A stretch of 64,000 nt of DNA from Camillea tinctor (lineage: Eukaryota > Ascomycota > Sordariomycetes > Xylariales > Xylariaceae): positions 491,137 through 555,136 of the forward strand of contig MU394075.1 of NCBI GenBank assembly GCA_022578605.1, given 5' to 3'. Below are positions 1 to 11,074 of this stretch, in pieces. Position 1 is the first letter of the stretch. The number at the start of each line of letters is the position of its first letter. The translations under genes and the position numbers were made by a program. The notes beneath the pieces are model-generated. The model saw only the letters and a program-made list of their open reading frames with translations. It ran no database searches and was not told the origin of the DNA.

Positions 1-1414
1 CCATCGTTTACCTTCTAGTACATCGCCTTTACAATCCACTTTTGTTTTTTTAACTTTCCTTTTTGTGTCGGAAGATAGTTCTGAAATCTCTCCAATTATC
101 TGATAAATGGCAGGTTTAACAATGATGCATAAGCCGTTGTAGTGTACTGTTATCGACGCCTTTTACGTGAACTACGCTTATTGATTTTTAATACTATTTA
201 ACTCGTAAAAGTCCGTCGTGGTCCTTATTTCCCTTCGCGCGTCATGAGCAAGATGTGCACTATGCTTGCTTGTGTAGATCGCATGGGCATTCTAGCAGCG
301 ATATGATTTGAAAGTTCGTCTAGTACCTACTCCACGGAGGTTAGTGTATAATAAGTGAGGGGTGAATTTCTGTTCCTCAACTAGTCTCCTCCCCCTAGTA
401 TTCCTTAACCTGGGTAAGTTGGTTTAGCAGGCATTAATCCCTAGGTGTATAAGTAATTAGCACCTATGCCTATACACCAAATTCTACCTATCAACCTAAA
501 TAATACAAGTAGAGCTTGGTTCGAAGAATAGAGGTTGGTAATAGTGATGTTACCAAAAAAAAAAAAAGTAAACAAAAGCTTGTCAACTATAGATAACCTC
601 CCTACATTTGGCTTCCTCACGTCATATTCTAACAGGTGAATGAATTTAACCGGAGCAAACGTCTACATGCAGTTGGGTAGGTTAAAATGGATATGTATTG
701 TAGTGTAGAGGTAACAAAGATAATCCCCCCCTGTTATGTTATTCTGTAACCTATGTAGGTAGGTAGGTAAGGTAGGTTACAACATAGAACCGATCAGCTT
801 AAACGAGCGAGCTCAGGTTTGCCTATTGCCAATTGTCAATTCACACCAACCACCCTTGCTTCCGAATGGACGCTTGGCATGGACTACGGTGGTAATTCCT
901 CCTATAGTACCCCGTCGTAAATGGGGCCAGAAGAAGAAGAACGGCCGTAAAAGGGCCCACTGGTAGTTAAAATTAAGTGCGATGATCCAATACACACGAG
1001 GGGCCAAGAAAACCAAAACCCGTGTTGGTCCAACTTTGTGTGAACTTGTTGGAAGGGCTGGAAGGGCTATGGTTGTGTGTGTGATGGGGGCCGGGCCAGG
1101 CCAAGCGAAGGAATATGGGGATTTGGGGGGGAAGGGGAAAAAAGAGAGAAAAGGTGGTCCAAGTAAAGTGAATCTTGTCTCGTTTTGTCGTGAAACCGAG
1201 TTTACTTCTTCTTACCTATTTTTTTTCTATACTTTGGTTATCCTTTCTTCTCTTAACCCCCCTTTAACCCCCCCCCCTTTTTTTCTTCGACGACTACTCG
1301 TCATCGTAAACTTTCATTTACAAGACAAATGTCCGTATGTAAGTAGGGGAGAGAGGAAGAGAGAAACAAGCTACCGAGACAGAGATAGAGAAACGCTCGT
1401 TTAATTGGGATATA
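1..1414. other. Intergenic, upstream of the GH125 gene
   Basis: I see no convincing gene here. The stretch holds an A-tract near 554-567 and a short tandem of GTAGG-type units near 755-778, a motif that recurs in other spacers of this window. From about 1200 to 1400 it becomes C/T-rich and then purine-rich, like a fungal promoter and leader running into the ATG at 1415. The open frames between 813 and 1404 lack any recognisable protein signature. Confidence 0.6.
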
Positions 1415-2980
1415 ATGTTGTTAAGGGGAGGAGGAACGCTGCTCTTGGCTGCAGGCTCACTGGCCACATACGCCGCCGGTCAGCGATGTCAGAGTTATAC
1501 GAGCTATTCACAATCACGACATCAGCCCTACTCGGAGGGCGTCTACGAACTCGCGTACCAACGACCGGACCCGGCATGTCGCACTTTCAACTCATCCCTC
1601 GTCGAGGATGCGATACTACGAATGAAGAACCAGACCACCGACCCGGACCTGTTCCGGCTGTTCGAAAACACGTTTCCGAATACCCTCGACGCAGCAATCA
1701 AATGGCGGGGCGTCGCCGCGAATAACTCGGACGAGGAACTGGCGTTCATTATCACGGGCGACATCGACGCCATGTGGATCCGCGACTCAGCGAACCAGAT
1801 CGCCCCCTATCGGACCATCCTGAAAAGCAAAGACGACGACATCGCATCGGTGTTCCGCGGCGCCATCAACCTGCAAGCCCGGTACCTCATCATCTCGCCG
1901 TACTGCAACGCCTTCCTGCCGCCGCCCGAGTCGGGGATGAGGCCGGGCCCGAACGGGGCCTCGTACATCGTCACGCCGCCCTACGACCGCAACATCGTGT
2001 TCACGTGCAACTTCGAGCTGGACGACTTCGGGGGGTTCCTGCAGCTGTCGCACGACTACTACACGCAAACGGGGGACGTGGACTTCTTCGGCAAGTTCCA
2101 GTGGATCCAGGCGGTGCAGTCGATCCTGCGGGCGTCGGAGGACCTGCGCAGGGCCACGTACGGGCCCGACGGCGAGTGGATCCGGCCGGCGTACACGTTC
2201 CAGTCGCAGACGATGACCAGCTTCGGCACGCTGGGCAACAACGGCATGAACAGCCCCGTCAACTACACCGGCATGGTGCGCTCGCCCTTCCGCCCCAGCG
2301 ACGACGCCGCCATCTACGACTTCCAGATCCCCGCCAACATGATGCTGTCGCGCTACCTGGCCGCCACCGCCGCCATCATGGAGCAGCTGCCCAACGCGCC
2401 CAAGGGGCTCGCGCAGCAGATGCGCGACATGGCGGCCGAGATCCGCGACGCCGTCGACCACTGGGGCATCGTGGCCGCCCCCGGGGGCCAGCGCATCTAC
2501 GCGTACGAGGTCGACGGGTTCGGCGGGCAGAACCTCATGGACGACGCCAACATCCCGTCGCTGCTGTCGGCGCCGTCGCTAGGATTTGTTTCCGCGGACG
2601 ACCCGGTGTACAAGGCGACGCGGGCGTTCGTGCTGAGCCGCCAGAACCCGTGGTACTGCGCGGGCCCGGTCCTCAACGCGGTGGGGAGCCCGCACATCCG
2701 CCCCGGCGCGGCGTGGCCCATGGCCGCGATCATGCGGGCCATGACGGCCGACGACGACGCGGAGATCACCCAGGCCGTCAAGGAGGTGCTGAGCAGCACC
2801 GACCGCTACGGGCTCATCCACGAGAGCGTGAGTAGCTTCGATGCCGGCCAGTGGACGCGCTCGTGGTTCGGCTGGGGCAACGCGGTGTTCGGCCAGATGA
2901 TGATGGAGCTCGCGGAGAGGAAGCCGCATATATTGAAGCAGAGCTTTCAGCCTTTTTTCATTGAGAGGGATGGGGAGTGA
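1415..2980 (+). CDS. GH125 exo-alpha-1,6-mannosidase-like secreted protein
   Basis: A single-exon gene of 521 residues that looks complete. The N-terminus (about residues 1-22, Leu/Ala-rich, ending AAGQ) reads as a signal peptide, so the product probably enters the secretory pathway. The body matches glycoside hydrolase family 125 (formerly DUF1237, related to fission yeast Mug157). Visible landmarks are the MWIRDSANQ block near residues 115-127, FTCNFELDDFGGFLQLS near 195-212, and a C-terminal LIHESVSSFD...WTRSWFGWGNA block. Known members of the family cleave non-reducing-end alpha-1,6-mannose; activity of this protein is inferred from family membership. The start is the first ATG, preceded by GGGATATA. 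The gene is strongly GC-rich compared with its flanks. It has no intron, unlike most neighbours. Confidence 0.93.
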   Translation: MLLRGGGTLLLAAGSLATYAAGQRCQSYTSYSQSRHQPYSEGVYELAYQRPDPACRTFNSSLVEDAILRMKNQTTDPDLFRLFENTFPNTLDAAIKWRGVAANNSDEELAFIITGDIDAMWIRDSANQIAPYRTILKSKDDDIASVFRGAINLQARYLIISPYCNAFLPPPESGMRPGPNGASYIVTPPYDRNIVFTCNFELDDFGGFLQLSHDYYTQTGDVDFFGKFQWIQAVQSILRASEDLRRATYGPDGEWIRPAYTFQSQTMTSFGTLGNNGMNSPVNYTGMVRSPFRPSDDAAIYDFQIPANMMLSRYLAATAAIMEQLPNAPKGLAQQMRDMAAEIRDAVDHWGIVAAPGGQRIYAYEVDGFGGQNLMDDANIPSLLSAPSLGFVSADDPVYKATRAFVLSRQNPWYCAGPVLNAVGSPHIRPGAAWPMAAIMRAMTADDDAEITQAVKEVLSSTDRYGLIHESVSSFDAGQWTRSWFGWGNAVFGQMMMELAERKPHILKQSFQPFFIERDGE

Positions 2981-4534
2981 GATATAGATGTAGATGTATA
3001 TATATATATAATTGATTTTCTTTTTTAAGAAGAGAGAGAGATAAATGAAAAATAAAGAAATGTGAATAAAAAAAAAGAGAAAAAGAAAAGAAGAAAAACG
3101 TACAGCTAGTCCTGGGATTTAATAGGTATATATACACACACGTATATACTTATAGTATGACTCCTCATCTTCATACAGCGGATTCCCTATTGGAGGAAGA
3201 GGGATGTGTGGCTCGCTGTCTCGGAAGATCAACGAGATACGGCAGATAGGGGGCCATTTTGTATTGGAGTAAAATAGTTGACTAGGTATCTACCTGCCTC
3301 CTTACCCATCCAATCACTTGAAGCTTGAGTGATAAAAGCACTCGTGATTGTTTAGTTACATTATACGACAACTTCCAAGTTCTGCAGGAGGCTTTATAAG
3401 GCCGAATCAAGAGGGTTAAAGCGGGAAACTCGGGTGAGCTTTCTTTTTCTTAGGTTTTGCATTTCGAGAGAGCTAAGCTATCACGAGGGCATCTAGGGGT
3501 TTATATAATTTACATATGTGTATGTGTGATATAAGAGTCTTTTGTCTTGGTAAAAATGCAGTAACTCTGCTTGTATTTATCTACTCTGCATAGTATAGGT
3601 AGTATAAGTGTTTGTATGCGCATACAACTTCATGCGGGGATCACTGGAGAATATCATACAACATGTCATTTAAGAGAAAGGAAATGAGAAAACAAAAGAT
3701 AAAATGGTCTTGAATATAGCAATAGCTGGTTTAAATCGAGTTACCTATTTAATGCATTCAGAAGAGTCAATTGGAATGAAGGAAAAGAATTAACGTTGCA
3801 AGTAAACAAAGACAAGCTTCTTTTTTAACTCCCCAACTTAACTCCTACTAACCTAGCTGCTAGGTAACTTACCCCAAACCAAAACCTATGTATGTATGTA
3901 TGTACACAAGTGCATATGCACCTAAGCTCTCAGATTTGTCATTGGCCCACTGCCCTTCAACTGTGATGCCGGTTGCATGACGTTATGTAGCACTTATCCG
4001 TTCGTCTATCGGGCCTTATCGCACCTATCAGAGCAGGGATATCAGTAAAAACTATTGGAGCTTACGCTGAACGTGAGTGAATTTTCTGCTTTGATCCATT
4101 GCAAGTGCAAGTGCAATCCCTCACTCTCGCCCATCCGAAGCCCCGACAGTCCGGTTAGCCCGAAGTCAATTCTTTAGCTAAGATCTTGGCCGTCTTTCTT
4201 TACTTTCTCTTTCTTACTCTTTACTTTTTTTTACTTTTACTTCTTTTACTTTCTTATTCACCTTTTTAATGTTTTACACCAACATTATTGTTGTTTTGTT
4301 TTTGGTGAGCTTCAATCTATATCATTATTTTTTTTGTTTCTTGTTTTTAATCATGGCTAACTTCTTATACTTACAGTAGAGTAATTAATATTACTTAAAA
4401 ACCCGTTCGATCTCAACCCCATGTCTTAAAAAGATCCTCATCCGAAAGCGAACCCACACCCACCATCAATCTCCCCCATTCCCCCCCGCGCGCACGAGCT
4501 GCGAGAGAGAGACACAGAGAGAAGATCCTTCACG
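2981..4534. other. Intergenic spacer between GH125 and the DUF2434 gene
   Basis: No gene is supported. The left part holds a TA-repeat (about 2996-3010) and purine-rich low-complexity sequence typical of a 3' untranslated region. Around 3895-3905 is a short TATG repeat. From about 4190 to 4510 the sequence becomes T/C-rich, as expected for the promoter and leader of the gene starting at 4535. Confidence 0.55.
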
Positions 4535-6293
4535 ATGGTGTTGATAGAGGCGCGCGACTTGCTAGCCTTTCCCACTGGCAACAATGCTACCGACACCGAG
4601 ATCTTCGGCGTACACTTCAACCTCACCACGTTGAAATACTGGAACTATACTCTCTACAGCAACAACACCCTATCCAATGGCTCGTGGTGCTTTCTCATGG
4701 ATCCCCCCTACACGCCCACCGTCGTGCTCGCCAACGGCACCTATCTCAACTCGACCTGGTGCTATCTGGCCACCCAGCCCATCGGAAATCGAGCACGCAT
4801 CGGAATCGGCTTTGCCGTCGTCTACGCCCTCTGCTTGATCCTCGCCCTGGTGAACCTGACCAAGCACGGAAAGCTACATCTGCCGGTGGAAAAGAGGTTC
4901 TATCCCATAGGGAGAAGGTGGCAGTGGTATTGGAGCATCTTCGTCTGCACCGCAGCTCTCATCGGCCTCTTCACCAATGTCGATGTGGACAGATACCGAG
5001 TCGCGGAGATCCCCATCGTGCTCAACAATTTCTTCTGGTACCTACTGCAGATGGGCACCATGGCTCTGGTCTGGGAGGCAGTCCGCCATTGGGGAAGCTG
5101 GATGGAGAGGCAGTTCATCGATCCCAACCCGTTCGTATTGCAAGATAAAGACAGGAGGGGCATGTTCGAGCTTCTCATACCCCTGGTTTTCTATGCTTGG
5201 TTATGGTTGGTAAGTCTAAGCCATCCCTATTATTCTGCCTTCGACTGGAAATAATGCTAATAATATATGCTAGAACTTCTTCCTCATCGTCCCGCGCAAC
5301 TGGGGCGCCATCGAGCTCCAGAGGTCACCGGACCAGACTATTGCGAAAGCTATACCCGCAGCTACGGACGGCCGTTTCAAAGCTGCCCCCTTTTTCCTTT
5401 TCGCCTGCTGGTGTACATGCATAGTTTCCCTCTGGCACTCCATCCGTCACTACGAGCCACGAAATCGCGGTTGGTTCAACAGAGTCATTGGTTTCCTCGG
5501 ATATATGCCCTTCCGCTTTGTGCTCATGCTGCCTCTCTCTCTTGCTCTCGTCGCATATCAGGCCCTGGCTGCCTGGGAATGGCACCTCTCTCCCCTTAAC
5601 GTACACACCAACCTACTTGCCATGTACCTCGGCGGGTACGCGCCTAGTCTACTTATCTTGATTATTCAGGTTATCTCTGGCTTCCTTCGTCCCAACGAGG
5701 ACCGCGCTCTCATGCGCCAGCGCCGTGAAAGGGGTCACGCTCTCGATCAGGAACTTGGTATTGTCAAGAAGCCTGCGTGGTGGCGCCGCGCCAATGGCGA
5801 TGTGGAGTCCGGAAATATGCGAGACCGTATCATGCGGAACGTGCGAGAAGTTGGCGGGGGGCGCGCGACCGCCGTGCAGGTCGACAGGATGGCCGAACGG
5901 AGGGCCGCTGAGATGGAAACCGCCAACGCAAATGACGCCAATCCCAGCTCTTTCGAAATGGGCGGAATACAGAGGACGAATAGCGTTGCCAGCAGTGTCC
6001 GCAACGCCCCCGCACCACCGCCATACACTCCGTCCTCGTACGGTGGCAAGTCTGACAGGCGGCGGAACGAACACACAATGCAGATGGTAGCAGGACTCCT
6101 CTTCCCGCCAACCAACGCGGAATCTGCTGAAACTGCTGCTGCCCCGGCGCCGAACCAAGAAAGGGGTCGCGGATTAGCACCCCCTGACACGCAAGCACAG
6201 CGACCTAACACGAGCGAGAGGAGTAACAGCACTGCCAGTGGCATGTCTACTAACGGACCTCCGCAACAGGTTAGAAGCATGCTAGACATTTGA
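4535..6293 (+). CDS. DUF2434 multi-pass membrane protein
   Basis: Two exons, 4535..5209 and 5274..6293, give 564 residues. The 64-bp intron has a GTAAGT donor, a GCTAAT branch-like site and a TAG acceptor. Splicing joins the membrane segment ending YAWLWL directly to NFFLIVPRNWGAIELQR, restoring one frame. The N-terminal half has many Asn-X-Ser/Thr sites, which suggests a lumenal or extracellular segment. About six or seven hydrophobic helices follow. Conserved blocks are RRWQWYWSIFV, VDVDRYRVAEIPIVL, WEAVRHWGSWMERQ and LWHSIRHYEPRNRGWFNR. A charged and Ser/Pro-rich cytoplasmic-looking tail fills the last ~200 residues and contains ELGIVKKPAWWRR. I recognise this pattern as the fungal DUF2434 family, whose function is not established. 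Confidence in the exon structure is high. Confidence 0.88.
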
Positions 6294-6920
6294 TTAGAGA
6301 GCATCGTGGACTTTAAATAACATGGCCGGGATGAAAAATACGAAGCAAAAACATGGAGATATGAGGGTCGGTCTTTAGGCATAGGTCGTCATGATTGTAT
6401 GCGGCGTTCAGGGGTCTGCGAATAGCATGTGTATTACTTTTTTTTTTCGGCCTTCGTAACTAGCCTAAGCACGAGGGGACTTGTGTTGATACACGCTTCA
6501 TGATGGGTAGGACCATCGGTTTTGAGGGATTTATTGAAGGCCTGTACCAGAAGGCTTATGATTGACTGGGTACACTCATTCAAAACTACAGCTTAGCAGA
6601 TATGCAAAAAGCAGATAATGGTAAATGTTTTTTTTCTAAATAATTCTTTCCATTTCAACTATTTAGAGTGCCTAGGGACAACGTTGTGTTCTTCAGCTTG
6701 CGCGGATAGGAGGCGAAATAGGAGATAGTGGTCAAGTGACTGGAAATCCATCAGACATGCATTCGTGAATCTCGTGATATATACACAGGTAGGCCGCTAG
6801 CTGTTTATGTACATCAATATCTCTTGTCGTCGTAACTTATCTCCGCTCGTTTCTTTTTTTTCATTCTTTCCTGCAGGAACTCATAGCCTTCCCTCTCCTC
6901 CCAGTAATCATCGGGCTGTT
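6294..6920. other. Convergent intergenic spacer
   Basis: The stretch lies between the 3' ends of the DUF2434 gene and the minus-strand CE4 gene. It holds T-tracts and AT-rich sequence consistent with two facing 3' untranslated regions. I see no coding signal. Confidence 0.55.
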
Positions 6921-7860
6921 TCAGCAGCTATTCTGCCCGTTCGGCTCAAACGTGCCCTCCTTGTACATACCCTCCGCGTCGTCGAGACACTCGGCTGCGA
7001 GTTTGGTGTTAGTACTACGAAACGATATATGCTAACTCCCTGAGAGATACTCCCTCCGACTTCTGTCGAGAAGAGACGGGTGGGGTAATGGAAACAATAG
7101 TAACAGTGAGGAGAAAACATACCAACAGTAACGATCTCGAGGTTATTCGTCTTCGCCCAGTCGATGAGCCAGTTCGTCAGCGTAGTCACCGTGCCGCTGT
7201 ACGTCTCGTGCATGAGGGGGATATGGCCGTTGCCGCCGGCGCCGGCCTGCTGGAACCGCTGCTCGCTCTGCTGCGGGGACTGGTTGTTCCAGTCGCCCGC
7301 GTCGACGTCGTTGGTGATGACCGTGTAGTTCATCTGCCGCATCACGGAGAGAAAAGAACCCCCCGTCTCCAGGTACGGCGGCCGCACGTACTGCGGCTTG
7401 CGCCCGAAGATGTTGACCATCGCCTGCTCCACCTTCTCCATCTCCGCCTGGATCTGGGACGCCGACATGGAGCCCATGTGCGGGTGCGTCCTGTTTTCAG
7501 GGGTAAGCAGGGGGGAGGGGGAAGGAAAGGAAAAACTCACCACGTATGCGAAGCAACCTGGTGCCCCGACTCGTACGCCTTCTTCACCGCCGCGGCCTGG
7601 TTGTAGATGCACCCGTACAGCGTGCCCGTGAAGAAAAAGGTCCCCTTCACCCCCGCCGCGTCCAGCGTGTCCACCAGCGAGCTCGTGAACTGGTACGGCC
7701 CGTCGTCGTACGCCAGCGCCAGAACCCCCGGCCGCGAGCACTTGCTGATCACCGTGCCCGCCGTGTGGTCCCGCTTGAAGACCTCGAGGGGCGAGGGCAC
7801 CGCGCGGGCTCCCGCGCCGAGCGCTAGCGTGAGGCCGCCGAGGACGGTCTCGAACAACAT
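6921..7860 (-). CDS. Secreted CE4 polysaccharide (chitin) deacetylase
   Basis: Three exons on the minus strand, 7860..7541, 7490..7123 and 6994..6921, give 253 residues. The N-terminus (about 1-20) is a signal peptide, followed by a possible KR processing site at 29-30. All five NodB/CE4 motifs are visible: YDDGP (Asp52/Asp53), HTWTH (His105/His109, the metal pair, split by intron 1), RPPY, the DVDAGDW block, and LMH near the end. The family removes acetyl groups from chitin or related polymers in the wall or outside the cell. Intron 2 (7122..6995) has a GTATGT donor, a perfect TACTAAC branch site and a CAG acceptor. It leads to a 24-residue end containing AECLDDAEGMYKEG, which matches the usual C-terminus of this family. 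Without that splice the reading frame runs on into sequence unlike the family. Confidence 0.92.
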
Positions 7861-10040
7861 TGTTCTTTTCTTTCTTTCTCTCTTTCTTCTTTATTGTTTC
7901 CTTGGTTTCTTTGCCTTAATGATGTGTTCCGGGTTTGTCCTTTTCTTTAAGATGACGCGCGTGGAGAGCAACCAGGTTCGTTCGGGTTTCAGCCTTCAAA
8001 AGTCCCCACAGACAGCTAATGAGCATGGAGGCTGGCTTTCATATAGGTTATATATATATATAGCATCAACATCATATGAGGAGGCCCGGCTTCATGGGAC
8101 GAGCGTGCTAGGACGACCGGAACCAGGCTGGCAAAATGCTGTTTTTGCGGCGATGTAACTCTGATGGGAGATGTCCCGCACGCTCTCTCTCTCTCCCCAG
8201 TTCCCCTCCCCTGGATCCCCTCAAAGCCGCTTCCAGACCGCCACAGGGACGAGGGCAAATACTCCATTCACACGGAATAATTTCTAGAATGCATTCTTAT
8301 TAGGTTAAAGCTATTGTGGCGTGCCTGACATAAGGCATATCTACAGAACATGCTGATCTATATGTAGAACACCATAAGCGAGATCTTCCTAAGCTTCGGT
8401 CTCGGCGAGTGCGGGGCGTCTGATGAGAAATAGTATATAATCCCCCCTCCCCCTTTTATCGTCTCCCTCTATCGTCTTCTTACGTATTGGCCTTCTAGAC
8501 TTCATCTATGTGGGGAAGACCCTATGTGCGTGTTAATTATACGCTTACGTAGCATCATCGAGGGTCATTTTAGCCGCGAAGAGGCATCGTGTGGCGTCGT
8601 CCGGGGAAGACGGTTAATGATGGGGAGGGGGAGAAAGGCGCTTGGTCGTTTTCCGCATTTGTTCCGTTGCCGCCAAATACAGAACGGAAGGAGGGTAGAG
8701 AGAGACAGGGTCCGTGTCAAGCAGCCAAGCGGATAGATGCCCCGGGATTCGGATAATCTTTGGTCAAATTTCACTGTGAGGCTTTCAGACTTTCGTTTTG
8801 GTGGATGTCATCATATGATACGAAGAAGTTATTTGGTATAGGAGAAAGGGACAGCTACTTATCTAATTTGACATGTCTGAATTTTTTTCAATCGCTTGCT
8901 AAACGAAAAATAAACGAGAAAGAAGAGCCAGGCACCATATTAAAAGATTCAAGTTCGGATCCATTCTACACTAAAAACACAGCTAAGGCGGTGAGCCCCA
9001 TGCTCTCTACCTACACTACTTACGCGTAGATATAAGTATTTGTTAATGATACGCGTATATTTCCCCTAGTAGTAGGTAGTTCATTTGCCAAGATCTTAAC
9101 ACTAAGTTAGCGAGATCTGAAGAAAAACAAAAACACTATAATCTCAGGGGTAGGTTAGATTCTTTAGCAGCCTAAAGAACTTCTTCGACTCCTGAATCCT
9201 CCGAGACACGCAAAGGATCGTGGGATAGCAGTGGATAACTGCGGGAAGATCGTAGGAATTTCAAACCCGACACTGCCATGACCATCCCAATGTGACCTCG
9301 GCCGAAGCTAAATAAGAGACTTATGTATAAATAGTTACATACTACCTATTGCTCTCGCTGGTTTCCAGGGCAGAGGTCAACCGCACTATTCTAGAACTTA
9401 GGTATGTGTTCGGTAATTTGGCCCAGGGGGTCCCCATCAGGCGATCGGCACTCTAGCCCAGAGAGTTGCTGCTTTAGGAAATTCTCTATACCACATAAAG
9501 GCCGTTCATTGGTCGTCTGGCCTATAAACACGAAGGTGACCAGGGTGCCACAGTGGCGTACGTGGGAATCATGGCTGTGTCGAACCAATCCAGCGGAGGA
9601 ATCTCCCCAAAGTTGGCCTATGAAAGACCTCAGAATCTCGCTGCCTTCATTACCGTCACCGCCGATCGCCGCTTGTTGGTTGACTTGCTCCGCATGCACG
9701 AGCGGTCCCGAAGGTTTTCGGCGAGCGGTCGACTTAAAATGAAGTTGCAGTCGCCCTCCCTCCCCCGTCCCCTTCTCCTCTGGGGGTCTTGGTCTTTGCC
9801 TTCTCGTGATAACTTCGTATCGTGGGCCATATCAAGTGTCTATTCGTCAACCCTCCCCCGATGCTCGGTGCACAAAAAGAACGAAAAATAAACATATATC
9901 CCCGAGACTTAGAAGTGCGAAATCATAAAGCTATATTCAACCCATCACGCTACAGTTACGCCAAGACACCGAGATAAACAAACACAAATAGAAAAGCAAC
10001 GAGGGAAAGGGAAAGGAAGAAGAGGAGAGAGGGAGGCAAG
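7861..10040. other. Divergent intergenic region, CE4 / SUR7-like
   Basis: This 2.2-kb spacer serves as the upstream region of both the CE4 gene (minus) and the SUR7/PalI-like gene (plus). It has T/C-rich sequence next to the CE4 start, a TA repeat near 8046-8062, and a purine-rich leader (about 9985-10040) just before the ATG at 10041. Open frames near 8524-9029 and 9391-9891 show no family signature and several lack an ATG start. I do not call them genes. Confidence 0.5.
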
Positions 10041-11074
10041 ATGATTGTTTCACGTCTCGGGCCAAATCGCAGCGTCCATCATGCCGGCACATGGCTGTTG
10101 TTGATAGCTACGATCATGCATCTTATCCCCGTCCTCACGATTCCCGTGACGAAAATGGATATTCTCAAGGTTGAGAACCGTAACGTCTCGCTTGGGGGAG
10201 GGTATCCTGTAGTTCGGATGGGAACGTTTGGTTATTGCGTCTCTGTCGAAGACGGCCCAGAGTAAGACATACCCCCCGCCCCGGCGGCCGTTTCTCAGGC
10301 CTAATATATATATATATATATGCTATTATGACTTTTCTCGAGTAATTCTTCATGTTTTTTTTTTTTTCGGTTATTATACCAACAACTGACGTCACAACCA
10401 GGAGCGACAAACCAGAAGTATGCCACCAAGAATGGGCCTACGATATCGACCACCTGACCTGGACACCAGGCACGGAGTTCTCTCTCCGCACCGGGTCTAA
10501 CAGCACCAACACCACCACCGCCGATAGCACCAAAGACAAGAGAGCCGAAGACAGCAGCGACAAAAACGACGACAGCGGCATCGAACTGCCCAGCTACATG
10601 AGCGCGATGACGGGCCTCATGGCCGCGCTCAACGCCTTCTCCTTCGCGCTCTGCACCATCGCCTTCCTCGTCTCGCTCACCATCTCCATGTGCTTCCTCA
10701 GCAGCAGCTACGTGGTGACGTGGGTGGTGAGCGCCGTCGCGGCGGTGGGCACCACGGCGGCGGCGGCGGCCGACTACCGCTGGGCGGCGTACGCGCGGCA
10801 CGCGGGCGCGGTGCGCTACGGCATCGGCGCCGCCTGCCTGTCGGTCGCGCTCGTGATCCAGGCCGTGGTCTTCGTCTCGGGGCTCGTGGTCTGCTGCCTC
10901 GAGCGCCGCAGGAACGAGACCCCGGCGGCGGCGGCCGGCGGGCGCAAGAAGGACCGCAGCAGCGAGCGCATGAAGAAGATCGATGATGACCGCTTGTATG
11001 ATGATGAGTCGCTGGATGGCGAGGATACGTCGTATCGGCCCCCGAGGGCGGCGAATGGGTACTCCAACGTTTGA
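10041..11074 (+). CDS. SUR7/PalI-family four-helix membrane protein
   Basis: Two exons, 10041..10261 and 10402..11074, give 297 residues. The 140-bp intron starts GTAAGA, contains a TA repeat and a T-run, and ends CCAG; it splits a Glu codon. Residues about 16-36 form the first membrane helix. A MGTFGYC segment with nearby cysteines follows in the predicted outer loop, then an Asn/Thr-rich glycosylation-prone stretch. Three more helices lie at about 155-260, one very Ala-rich. This topology and the GYC-type motif fit the SUR7/PalI (claudin-like) family of plasma-membrane proteins, which act in eisosomes or in ambient-pH signalling. I cannot tell which branch this belongs to. The C-terminal tail is charged and ends PRAANGYSNV. 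The leader is purine-rich. Confidence 0.85.

Noticed and set aside
1774..2835. Long open frame of 353 codons inside the GH125 gene, Arg/His/Pro-rich
   Set aside because: It is a shadow frame of a GC-rich gene, with composition typical of the wrong frame and no family match.
4535..6293. PalH/RIM21 pH sensor as identity of the membrane protein
   Set aside because: The conserved blocks (VDVDRYRVAEIPIVL, WEAVRHWGSWMERQ, ELGIVKKPAWWRR) fit DUF2434 rather than PalH.
9391..9891. Overlapping open frames on both strands
   Set aside because: They lack an ATG or any recognisable motif, and composition does not favour either strand.
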